Of a stretch of DNA of 64,000 bases, positions 54,510-64,000 are shown in pieces; position 1 is the stretch's first letter, and the number at the start of each line of letters is the position of its first letter. Source of the stretch: Monodelphis domestica (lineage: Eukaryota > Chordata > Mammalia > Didelphimorphia > Didelphidae); NCBI RefSeq assembly GCF_027887165.1, contig NC_077233.1, forward strand, positions 229,362,872 to 229,426,871, written 5' to 3'. The notes beneath the pieces are model-generated. The model was not told the DNA's origin and made no database searches. It saw nothing but the letters and a program-made list of their open reading frames with translations. Position numbers and translations under genes: made by a program.

Positions 54510-55980
54510 ATCATTCTTCTCTCCCTGGCACAAATGTATGACCATACTTGTGCCCTACGGTCTAGCTCTGCCATGTGCCCAGTAAGGTCAAGAAGTGTGG
54601 CCAGGGCAGGAGGAGGAAACACACTAGTTTTGTCTAGTTTTGCTTTAGGCTGGAAGTGAGAAAAACTTCATTTTTAGCACTAGGGTAGTTCACTAATCAG
54701 CAGTGTGAGTCTGGGTAAATTTTAGTCTCCTCCCGTCCCAGTTTATTGGCAAAAGGAAAACATAATCCAAGCCCTACCTTATCTCAAAATAAGCCAGTCT
54801 GGTTTTTTTTTTTAAGGTCAAAGAGATAGTACATGTGAAATCCCTTTGAACTTTTATGATACAAAATGTAAACCAGTTCTTACTGAGGTAATTAAGTAAT
54901 TATCAAGATTTTTCTCAGCAGGAGCTATTGCAATCTTCTATTTTCAAATTATTTTCTGAGTTTCCTTATAGGGGAAAGGATCAATTACCAGCTGGAGTCA
55001 AGTTTATATGGCTCCGTGATCCTAGCTCTGAATTGGGTTTCCAGTTTCTGGAGGATCTTTTTTGAAATCCTGGCCATTCTGACCCCAGGTTGCCATTTCA
55101 TCCAGGACAGGATGGTGCCTGACTAAAGGGAAATCTAATCCAGGAGACCACAAATGCCACCCACCCATTGCATGTTTTTTTGTTTGTTTGTTTTTGTGGA
55201 GCCCAGCATTTGATCCACAGTCATGGATTTAGAGTGGAAAGGAATCCTTAGAGGCCATCAGACACAACCCCTTTATTTATCGCTGAGGACCCCTTATTTT
55301 ATGCTTAAAGCACTGATTTGACTTTACAGACACTGAACTTTTCATTATCTCACAAGCAGGACTTCACTGGAAATGAGATGCAAAAATGGGAGATTGAAAC
55401 TGCTGCTGACATAAAATGCTTTTAGAATTCAGATAATCCTAAAGTCAATGGAATAATTATAACCTGATTTATTTGTCTCATAAGCTGGCCTTTTCCTAGA
55501 AAATATTTCCTCCAGAGGCATCCCACCTGAAACTACAAGCCTGTATTTTGGTCAGGAGGTCAGCATCTATCATTAAAGGCTCCCGACCACCTAGGTGGCC
55601 TTTGACAATCCAGGGTTAAGACGTGGTGCTACGTGCCTGACATAGTCAGCTGCTCTGAACCATCCGGCCCTACCCAGGAAGGCCAGAGTGTGCCCAGGGG
55701 GGGGGACCCCTCGGCTGCCTGATCCTTTAGTTCTTGGCTCCCTTCCCAGAACACCAGACTCAGCTTCCCAGGCATCTCTGGGAGAATTCGCTCTCTCCAA
55801 AGCTCATTTATCACGGAGAGGGGACAGCCCCACTGGGTGTTTTCCAAATCTGGCATTCAGGAGGCTCTTCCCAGCCTCTAGGAAGAACAGGTGTTTCTAT
55901 GCTTCAGCAGCCTCCAACTTTTCCCTCCCTCCTCATCCATCAAGATCTCTCTTCACAGTTGCTTACACACCCAAACAAGT
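54510..55980. other. Mostly single-copy upstream sequence, no gene seen
   Basis: No recognised repeat over most of this span. 55560-55960 is richer in G+C than its surroundings, with a few CpGs. Open frames there are short, overlap on both strands and lack flanking splice signals I could trust. It may be intron 1 or 5' flank of EEF2K. A non-coding exon or regulatory element is possible but unsupported. Confidence 0.4.
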
Positions 55981-56599
55981 TACCAAGTATTACAGTATTT
56001 GCATTTAAGTTTATCCCCTTAACTAGACTGTAAATTCCAAGAAGGCAAGGTTGCTTGGAAATGATCAAATAAAATATAATAATAAAAAAAAAGGGAAAAA
56101 TATATAGGGGAAAAAAAAAGAAGGCAAGGTTGGTGGACCTCCTGGCCAATGTGTATTGAACCATGGAGGAGAGAAGCAAAAGGCTCCCTCCAATGTTGAT
56201 TAAGATATGTGGCAAATAACCAGAGAGTAGTAGGGGAAATCGATTTTGTTTCCATTTTCCAGGAGAAGCAAAGGTCTCAAGTTTCAAAACTGTGCCCAAT
56301 GCTACCCTACCCTATGCCATTCTGTAAAGACAGTTATCCTGTCCTGACTTCAAAAGAAGATTTTAAATGGCGTGTCTAGCCTGGAACCTGGCTAAGTGTG
56401 ATTCTCTCCTGTGGGCAAGTTAGATTCTTAACTTCTATTGTATCATTGGACTCCTTTAGCAATCTGGTGAAACCTATGGACTTCCTTTTCAGAATAATGT
56501 TTTAAAATACATAAAATAAAACATACAAGATTACAAAGTAAACTAAAGAGACGTTTTGGACTCCAAATTTAGAACCTCTGATCTTTTATCTTCATTTTT

Positions 56600-57430
56600 A
56601 TTTTTTTAATTTATAGCACAATTAGAGTAATGCTTTATATTTTTCCCACTTAATTTTTGGCCTTTGATTTTTGATATTCTGAGTTCCACATTCTCTCCTT
56701 TACTTCTACCCATTCTACCTCCCTCCCTGAGAGGATAAGCAAATTGTTATTGGTGATACATATGCCATCATACAAAACATTTCCACATATGTTATGTTAT
56801 AAAAGACAATATTTTAAAAACTCAAAGAAAGCAAAGTTCTTTCTCTGGAGATGGTGGATGGCATTTTTCCTAGAAAGCCCTTTGGAGTTGTCTTGGATCA
56901 CTATAATGATGAGATACCTAAGTCACAGTTTTTCATTGTATATTATTGCTATTGCTGTGTATAATGTTCCCCTGGTTCTGCTCACTTCACTCTGCATCAA
57001 TTCATGAGGGGGTTTTTTTCCAGGTTTTTCTGAAATCCTCCTGTTTACCATTTGTTATAGCACAATAATATTCTATTACAATCATGTTCCACAATTTGTT
57101 CAGCCATTACCAAATAAAACAGACCTCACCTCAGTTTCTAATTCTTTGCTACCACAAAGAGAGCTGCTGTAAATATTTTTGTACAAGCAGTTCTTTTTTG
57201 CTTTTTTTTCCTTAAATCTCTGCTGGATACACATCTAGTTAGTGATATTGCTGGATCAAAGTTACCAGTTTTCTATCCCTCTGGGCAGAGCTCCAAATTG
57301 CTCCCCAGAATGGTTTGATCAGTTCACAGCTCCACCAACAGTGTGCATTAGTGTTCCAATTTTCCCAATATCTCCAACATTTATAATTTTCCTTTTGCTG
57401 TCATTTTAGCTAATATTCTAAGTGGGAGGT
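56600..57430 (-). mobile_element. L1 3' region, about 830 bp, minus orientation
   Basis: TCTGCTCACTTCACTCTGCA, TTGTTCAGCCATTACCAAAT, ATATTGCTGGATCAAAGTTA, AGTTCACAGCTCCACCAACA: reverse complement of the L1 3' region, the longest block of it in the upstream part. Confidence 0.8.
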
Positions 57431-57439
57431 AGTATCTCA

Positions 57440-58191
57440 GAAAAGGATTCCTGCTCTTAGGGGAAGTTGATTTAACTTCATTCTTTCTGATCTAAGCTCT
57501 GGAGACTACCAAAAGGCAAAAGCTTCAAAGGGGTCTTCCTCAGGCTTAGACTATCCTCATTGTCCTTAGAGGTAGGATGGATCTGGTGACAAAAAAATAG
57601 AACAAAATTTTGGAAATTCTCTGCACAGCAGCTTGAGCACATTAGAGACAGGAACCCTAGAGAGTTAGGGATTTGCGGTCATGCAAGGCTAATAACATAG
57701 ATGTCAGTTTAGTAGCAAAATTTCAAAAAAGGGCCCCTAAGGGATCACAACATTCCTAGATCTGTCTCTGGGGTCATTTAACTCACGACCATCTGATTAT
57801 AAAACAGCTATGTCTGGCAGCCTCCACAACAGGAAAACTATGCTCAAAATGTATACTGCTGGGCCTTGTGTCCTAATCAGAATTCACCACAGTCCCAAAG
57901 TGGCTCTTGTTCTATGTTTGGCCATGGTTCCATGGATGGCCAAGTTTGGAGAAAGGGGATGGAATCTTTCTTTTTGCCTAATCACAGTACTAAGCAGAAA
58001 CAATTTCCTAGACCAAAACCACCTTTGAGATCAACCTGTCTTGCAAAGAGCAAGGGATCACTTAAAAAAAAATCCCAACCACTTATCATCCTCATATCCA
58101 AGACGGAGGGTCTGCTTTTTCCCTAAGTTTTTAGCCATCTTTTTCCAGGACTGGTTTAAAAAAAAAAAAGGTTTCTTCTCTACAGTCCTTG

Positions 58192-58235
<44 letters not shown>

Positions 58236-58800
58236 ACAGTAGGAGAGCTAGAGTACAACAAATATCTCAATCACAAAGGCTTTGGTGCATGGCATGAGTA
58301 GAATAAATATTCCCAGTTTGATTTTCAACCTAATCCATCCCCCAACACACACACATAGGAGTAACTTAAAACCCAATGCTATTTATGGTATTGAGCTTCA
58401 GGCCCCAAGTCACAAGAGCCCCAATCACTCTCAAGAGACCACTAGCCCTAACAGGGTAAGAGGACTAAATTCTAGAGAATTTTAAAGCTAAGAAAGCAAA
58501 TATTTTATCCTCACAATCATGAAGGCAGCTTCTGCTATCTAAAGGTCACCCCAAGGAACACTATCTCTCTTTTCGAAAGAATACCAAGTAATGAATTCAT
58601 CACTGGCTCTTCCTTAACCTCACTAGATCACCTTAGCAAGAAGCCAAGATGAGGACCAACAAATGGTTTCTGTGAACATTTGCATTTGCCCAAAATCTGT
58701 TCCTTTGATTTAAAAACAATAGGTCATTTCATTATCAATATCACCAAACAAAGGTGTAAGGCAGAGTCAGACAGTGCAAAGAATACAAAGAAGTAACAAG
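57440..58800. other. Upstream stretch without recognised gene
   Basis: Apparently single-copy apart from a (TC)n run at 58197-58230. Open frames at 57810-58300 overlap in three frames and run through the dinucleotide repeat, so they are not credible genes. Confidence 0.4.
58197..58230. repeat. (TC)n microsatellite
   Basis: About 17 CT dinucleotides. Confidence 0.95.
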
Positions 58801-58856
58801 CCAAGGCCCTGTATTTAACTGTGATAGAATACCATTGTGCTATAAGAAATTATGAG

Positions 58857-59013
58857 AATTATCAATAATATGGAAGTGGTCTTGATCAATGATACATGTA
58901 AAATCCAGTGGAATTGCACGTGGCTATGAGGGGGAGGGGAAAGAACATGAATCATGTAACCATGGAAAAATATTCTAAATTAATTAATTAAATAACATTT
59001 TTTTCATTAAAAA
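58857..59013 (+). mobile_element. Nested L1 end, first insertion
   Basis: AAGAAATTATGAG at 58844-58856 and 59014-59026 is the target-site duplication. The insert has CCAGTGGAATTGCACGTGG, a G-rich tract and ATCATGTAACCATGGAAAAA. Confidence 0.92.
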
Positions 59014-59213
59014 AAGAAATTATGAGTATAGTTTCAGAAAAACCTGGGAACCCTTTTATGAACTGATGTAAAGTAAAGTGAGCAGAATGAGAATGCTGTA
59101 CACTGTAATAGCAATATTATAATGATGATCTACCTTGAAAAATTTATCTAATCTAATCAATATAATGATTCAAGACAATTCCAAAGGGCTCCTCATGAAA
59201 AATGCTACCTATC

Positions 59214-59722
59214 TGGACTACTATTGTGCTAAAAGGAATAATAAAGTGGAGGAATTCCACAGAGACTGGAACAACGTCCAGGAAATGATGCAGAGTGAAA
59301 GGAGCAGAACCAGGAAAACATCGTACATAGAACCTGATACACTGTGGTACAATCGAAGGTAATGGACTTCCCCATTAGTGTCAATGCAATGTCCCTGAAC
59401 AATCTGCAGGGATCTAAAAAACACTATCCACAAGCAGAGGATAAACTGTGGGAGTAAAAACACCGAGGAAAAGCAAGTGCTTGACTACAGGGGCTGAGAG
59501 GAAATGACTGAGGAGAGACTCTAAATGAACACTCTAGTGCAAATACCAACAACATGGAAATGGGTTCAAATCAAGAACACATGGGATATCCAGTGGAATC
59601 ACACGTCAGCTATGGGAGAGGTGGGGGGAGGGGGCGGGGGGAGGAAAAAATAATGATCATTGTTTCCAATGAATAATGTTTGTAAATAACCAAATAAAAT
59701 AATGTTTAAAAAGTAAAAAAAC
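59214..59722 (+). mobile_element. Nested L1 end, second insertion
   Basis: ATGCTACCTATC at 59202-59213 and 59723-59734. The insert runs from TGCTAAAAGGAATAATAAAG-type 5' truncation to TAGACTCT..GTGCAAATACC, a G-rich tract and poly(A). Confidence 0.92.
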
Positions 59723-59982
59723 ATGCTACCTATCACCAGAGAGGGAAATAATAAACTCTAAGTGCAGATTGAAGCACATATCTTTCACTTTCTTGTTTTT
59801 TTTAAACATGGAAAATATGGAAACATTTTTATATGACTTCACATGTAAAACTGATATCATGTTACTTGCATTCTCAATGGTTGTAGGAAAGATTGGAGGG
59901 AGGAAAGGAACAGGGAATCCCAAATTTTTAAAATTAATGTTAAAATAAATGAAACATAATTATTTTTAGAAAAATAAAAAGA

Positions 59983-60018
59983 ATTGTTTCTTGGCCTTTT
60001 GGTTAAGATCAAGTGTAG
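59983..60018 (+). pseudogene. U2 snRNA retro-fragment (5' 36 nt)
   Basis: Matches U2 snRNA nt 1-36 with four C-to-T changes (for example CTTGGCCTTTTGGTTAAGAT). It is cut off after AAGTGTAG. Direct repeats TAGAAAAATAAAAA(A)GA flank it at 59967-59982 and 60016-60032. Not a functional gene: over 80% of U2 is absent. Confidence 0.9.
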
Positions 60019-60373
60019 AAAAATAAAAAAGATATATACCCCTGCTCTCAAGAAGCTTACAATTTTCCTTGAGAAAACAGATTAAATACTTGGAAAGATA
60101 TATAATAGAATAAAGGAACACAGGCCAAGTGGAAAATGAACAGCAAAGGCATTAAGTGTTAAAGAATTCTGAGAGAAATTGCTAAGGGTTGAGGTAAGTA
60201 CAAAGTATATTGATTGAAAGAAATTTCAAAGGGGAAATAGTCTTGTTTCTTATATTTTATAGATCTACTGAAACAGAATCTTTGCCAAGGACACTCCAAA
60301 TGGGGTCACTATGAGTCAGACACACCAAAAATGACCAAACTACAATAAAGTAGACCTGAACCATGCTTTAAAG

Positions 60374-60632
60374 TGTAAAAATGGAGATCTGAACCCCGGA
60401 CTCCAATCCCCAGAGAGCCCATTGACCACCACTCACATCTTGCCTGCTAGGTGGAGAGCCCTGTCTCCTTGGAAACAGAAGTAGGAAGAGAGCCGATAGG
60501 CTTTACAACCAGTTTAAATAGAAATTTTTGATCTCACCCAGGTGAGGATCTCAGTGAGATTAGAAAGCATTCTGCGAAGTGGCCAAGGACTTCTGGGGAT
60601 TGGAGTCTGGGGTTCAAATCTCCATTTTTACA
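60374..60632. mobile_element. 259-bp element with 38-bp terminal inverted repeats
   Basis: 60374-60411 is the reverse complement of 60595-60632 at 36 of 38 positions; both differences are transitions. Outer ends are TGTAAAAA...TTTTTACA. Related copies lie at 51608-51822 (reverse) and about 47833-48180. No open frame, no clear target-site duplication. I cannot assign the family. Confidence 0.8.
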
Positions 60633-60639
60633 TTTCACC

Positions 60640-62480
60640 GTGTGATCGTTTGGGAAGAAGTACTTCCCCAAAGGATCATGAAAACATAATCAATTTAAAG
60701 ATTACAATAATTGAGGATAAAAAAAAGAACAAAACCAATAATTGTTGGATGCATTGACAAAAAGCCAATTAGGGGGCAGTCCCCTTTGGCATGAAAGTAT
60801 ACATACAAATAAATGTTCAATCAACTACACCCAAAGTTCATTCTTGATATTCTTGTGCAGCTTGTGGTCTGGAGGCTTCTTCATGGTGTCTTCTCCAAAC
60901 AGTTCAGTTTCTGGATTGAGAGGTATCATCTCTCTTTACCTAAAATTCTTCTTAAAAGGAATTTAAACTTTGCAATTTAAATAATATTTTTTTACAAAAG
61001 GAAGTGGGGTCCAAGACATTAGGTGAAGAGGATATTCCAAATATGAGAGATCACTTGTGCAAAGGCATATTGGAAAGAGATGGGTATCATGTAAGCAGAC
61101 CACTTTGAATGGAAGGGTAGGTGGGAGTCAGATAGTGGAGGGTCTCAAATGCTAATCTAAGGATTTTGTATTTTGTCCTAAAAACAACAGAGAGACATTG
61201 AAGATTTACCAACCACCACTCTAAAGGACTCATGATAAAAAGTGGAATCCACCTATAGATAAACAGTTGATGGACCTAGATTGTAGAATAAAACATATTT
61301 TTCTTCTCTCTTTTTAGGGGGAACATAGCAATTATGGGGATTTATTTTGCATGACTATTCATGTTTATAATGAGTTTTATTTTTCTTGCTTTCTCACTGG
61401 ATGGGAAAAAAAAGAGGTGGATAATTTGAAACTGAACATAAAACTGAAATGAAAAAAAAGATTTCTGAGTTGGAGGGAAGTGTCTTTGGGAATATCAACT
61501 AGGCAGCTGTGTGGAAAATGGATTAGGAAGAGAAGAGAGTAAAGGGAGACTAACTTTAGGAAGCCCATTGCAACACCAAGAGAAGATGACAGCCTGAAAT
61601 TGAGTGTTATCTTTATGAATACAAAGATGAGTGATAGAAGTTGTGAAGGTAGGAACAATAACAACAAGACTTGGCAATTGATTAGATATAGAGGAGGAGC
61701 AAGAGAAAAGGCTCAATGAGGACTGCAAGGATATAAACCTGGTTGACCAGAAGGATGTAGGAATAAATGCTGTCCCAGATGTGATCCTAGAACAGATCAG
61801 TTAGTTTTAGTAGAAAAGTTCCAAGCCATAGGATTCTTCAGCCAAAGGTTTCTCTTTCCCTCTTCCCCATCCAGGTGTGTACCTGAACATAAACTACTTT
61901 GTTGTCTTACAAACCAATAACAATAACCCATATACAGTCCTCTGAGGTTAACATGTACTTTGCTTACAATCTATGACTATGAGGTCTTTGGGAATAGGAA
62001 CTGTCTTCTGTCTTTTCATTCCCATTGCTTAGCACAGTACACAACGCCTAATAAATGTTATTGACTGACTGACTGACTGATATAGTCCTGTAATACAAAG
62101 TGAGAATTGTGATCAGTCTCCATGCATTAAAGAGGAGGAAACTGAGTCTTGAAGAGATGGGATAATCTATGACAACTATTTATTGTCAGAGTTGGGATTC
62201 CAACCCAATACTCCCACTATCTCACTGTCCATCCCTAGTCCCCAAAAGCCATCCCTTACTTTGGCATGGACTATCTTTTTTACTTTTGAAAAGGGTTTCA
62301 CATGCTTGATTATATCATTTTATCTTCATAATACTTCTAGAAGGTTGTAAAGGCAAGTATTATCCTTTAAATTTGTCAGGTGGGGAAATTAAGGTTCAGG
62401 GGATAATGATTTACTCATGGTCAAGCAGAGTTAAGAACAGAAGCCAGGAGTTCAGCTGTTAAATTGATCTTTCTAAAGCA
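60640..62480. other. Upstream stretch: old repeats, no gene
   Basis: Contains a mammal-wide old dispersed repeat (about 61000-61240, AATATGAGAGATCACTTGTG and CTCAAATGCTAATCTAAGGA), an L1 3' scrap (61240-61460), an L2 end (61960-62085, with (GACT)n at 62062) and a MIR fragment (62090-62220). No coding signal. Confidence 0.5.
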
Positions 62481-62482
62481 TA

Positions 62483-62752
62483 GGGGCAGCTAGGTGACCC
62501 AGGAGATAGAGTGTCTCACTTGGAGTCTGGAAGACTCATAGCGGAGAGTTTAAATCTGGTTTCAGATACTTACTAGCTTGTGTGACTTTGGGAAAGTCAC
62601 TTAATCCTATGTGCCTTAGTTCCTCATCAGTAAAATGAGCTAGAGAAGGAAATGGCAAACTATTCCAATATCTTTATCAAGAAAACCCCAAATGGAGTCA
62701 TGAAGAATTGGACAAGACTGATATAATGACTGAACAACAACCAAAAGCACAA
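62483..62752 (+). mobile_element. MAR1-like SINE, full length
   Basis: GGGGCAGCTAGGTGACCCAG head, GAAATGGCAAACTATTCCAA, AAAACCCCAAATGGAGTCAT and a TGACTGAACAACAAC tail. Confidence 0.9.
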
Positions 62753-62754
62753 GT

Positions 62755-63030
62755 CTTACCAAGTCATGCCCCTGCTCAAAAATCCTTAGTAGCTCCCTAT
62801 TGCTTCTGAAATAAAATACAAACCTCTATAGTTTGGCGTTTTAAACTCCTCCATAATCTGCTTCCAATCTACCTTTTTAGTATTATTTCATATTGTTCCC
62901 CTTTGGGCACTTTGGCTTCAGTTCCATGTAAATGGGACTGCCAGCTATTCTCTTCTTCTGCCTCTGGGCATCTATAGAAGCCTGAAAATTCATTCCTTCT
63001 TTATGTCTTGTCTTTTCTTCCTTTCAAAAT
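62755..63030 (+). mobile_element. L2 fragment
   Basis: CAAGTCATGCCCCTGCTCAA, GTAGCTCCCTATTGCTTCTG, ACTCCTCCATAATCTGCTTC in L2 order. Confidence 0.75.
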
Positions 63031-63129
63031 CACTTCCACATTGAAACTCTAACTCATTCTTTCTGCCCTCCCACCCCTGCCCCCATTGTTAGGATTTAAT
63101 GATCTTTGTATATGCAGTTTCCTCTGGAA

Positions 63130-63275
63130 GGAGAATAATACAGTTGTTGTGCAGTGGTGTCTGACTCTTTGTAACCCCATTTGAGGTTTTCTTGGCAAAG
63201 ATACTACAGTGATTTGCCATATTCTTCTCCAGCCCCATCTACAGATGAGGACACCGAGGCAAACAAGGGTTTGTA
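63130..63275 (-). mobile_element. MAR1-like SINE, 3' half
   Basis: TTGTAACCCCATTTGAGGTT, TTCTTGGCAAAGATACTACA and ACAGATGAGGACACCGAGGC. Confidence 0.8.
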
Positions 63276-63764
63276 CACACCTGAACAACAATAAAAATTA
63301 TGAACTATGAAGTGCTCTAGTTACAAACACTTTTCATGCATTTTCACAGCCAATCCTTACAACACCCTTGGGAAGGAAGTACTCTAAACGAGGTTCTCCA
63401 AGCTTTGTCTTTCTTGACATCCAAAATGCACTGGCTCCCCCTGGAAGGAGCAGGTGTTTCTATCAATCACCTCCAGCACTTTACAGCAGCAGTGTTGCTG
63501 AAACAAATGGTAGTGGTATGTGTTAACCCAGAATTCTTGATTGAGCCTCCTGTTTTTACTTGGGTTTCTCTGTAGTTAGCAACTAGTATCTTTCATTATG
63601 TGTGCTTAGCCCTGTGCCCAGGTGCCATGGAAGTCAAAAGAAAAGGGTATCTTGGATCTTATGTTAACAAATATTCCCTCATGTGTGAGACACTGTATTT
63701 ACATGTATAATGGAAAGAGTAGTAGATTTTGTGTCTCCATTTGGTTGTGTGTGTTTCTTTCTTT

Positions 63765-63955
63765 TTTTTGATCAAGATACTAGAGTGATTTGCCATTTCC
63801 CACTCCAGCTCATTTTATACCCGAGGAAACTAAATTAAATGGGGTTAAGTGACTTGCCCAAAGTCACACAGCTAGAATATATATAAGGCCATAATTTGAA
63901 CACAGTTCCTCCTGACTTCAGGCCTGGCACTATCCACTGTGATACCTGGCTGCCC
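63765..63955 (-). mobile_element. MAR1-like SINE
   Basis: AGTGATTTGCCATTTCCCAC, GTGACTTGCCCAAAGTCACA and CACTGTGATACCTGGCTGCC. Confidence 0.8.
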
Positions 63956-64000
63956 ACTTGTCACTTATTCTATATTCTATAATTTGAGAATGAAAAGCTG

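Larger units (their letters stand above)
58805..59980 (+). mobile_element. Old L1 3' end carrying two younger L1 insertions
   Basis: Host segments 58805-58856, 59027-59213 and 59735-59980 join into one L1 3' region (GTGATAGAATACCATTGTGC, then AGTTTCAGAAAAACCTGGG, then ATGAAAAATGCTACCTATC, then a terminal A-rich end). Confidence 0.85.

Noticed and set aside
55591..56033. Overlapping open frames in the GC-richer block as a gene
   Set aside because: They occur on both strands in several frames, match nothing I recognise and have no reliable splice sites.

Overview
This window is nuclear DNA from a marsupial. Two dispersed SINE types recur throughout. One has a GGGGCAGCTGGGTAGCTCAG-type head and a TTGGAGCCAATACACAGTAT-type tail. 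The other carries AATGGCAAACCACTCCAGTA and AAAACCCCAAATGGGGTCA blocks. Many truncated L1 3' ends and older L2, L3/CR1, MIR and hAT remains are also present. The first SINE type resembles the WSINE1-like family I associate with Australian marsupials, so an australidelphian is my best guess; the exact species cannot be read here.

One protein-coding gene is present: EEF2K, eukaryotic elongation factor 2 kinase, on the minus strand. All 17 coding exons (exons 2-18 in the human scheme) were located by translation and splice sites. They run from the ATG at 52293 down to the TAG at 5009-5007. Joined, they give 2175 nt, or 724 residues, with every junction keeping frame; human eEF2K has 725. The catalytic lysine, the zinc-binding His/Cys set, the calmodulin-binding segment and the main regulatory phosphosites are all present. 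The start codon lies in an exon with its own splice acceptor, so at least one non-coding 5' exon lies further up and was not identified.

Layout: 1-5006 is 3' UTR and/or downstream flank, with candidate poly(A) signals and a 173-bp tandem duplication. 5007-31659 holds exons 18 to 4 and their introns. 31660-42258 is the 10.6-kb intron 3. 42259-42359 is exon 3 and 42360-52047 is the 9.7-kb intron 2. 52048-52369 is exon 2. 52370-64000 is probably intron 1 or 5' flank, with no recognised coding exon.

No second gene, multi-gene system, CRISPR array or operon is present. The most noteworthy points are structural. An L1 target-site duplication copied the exon 10 splice donor 239 bp downstream. Exon 17 has competing acceptors 7 nt apart. 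A poly(C) acceptor precedes exon 8. There are nested L1 insertions with readable target-site duplications, a U2 snRNA retro-fragment, a solo LTR, and a repeat family with 38-bp terminal inverted repeats that I cannot name.
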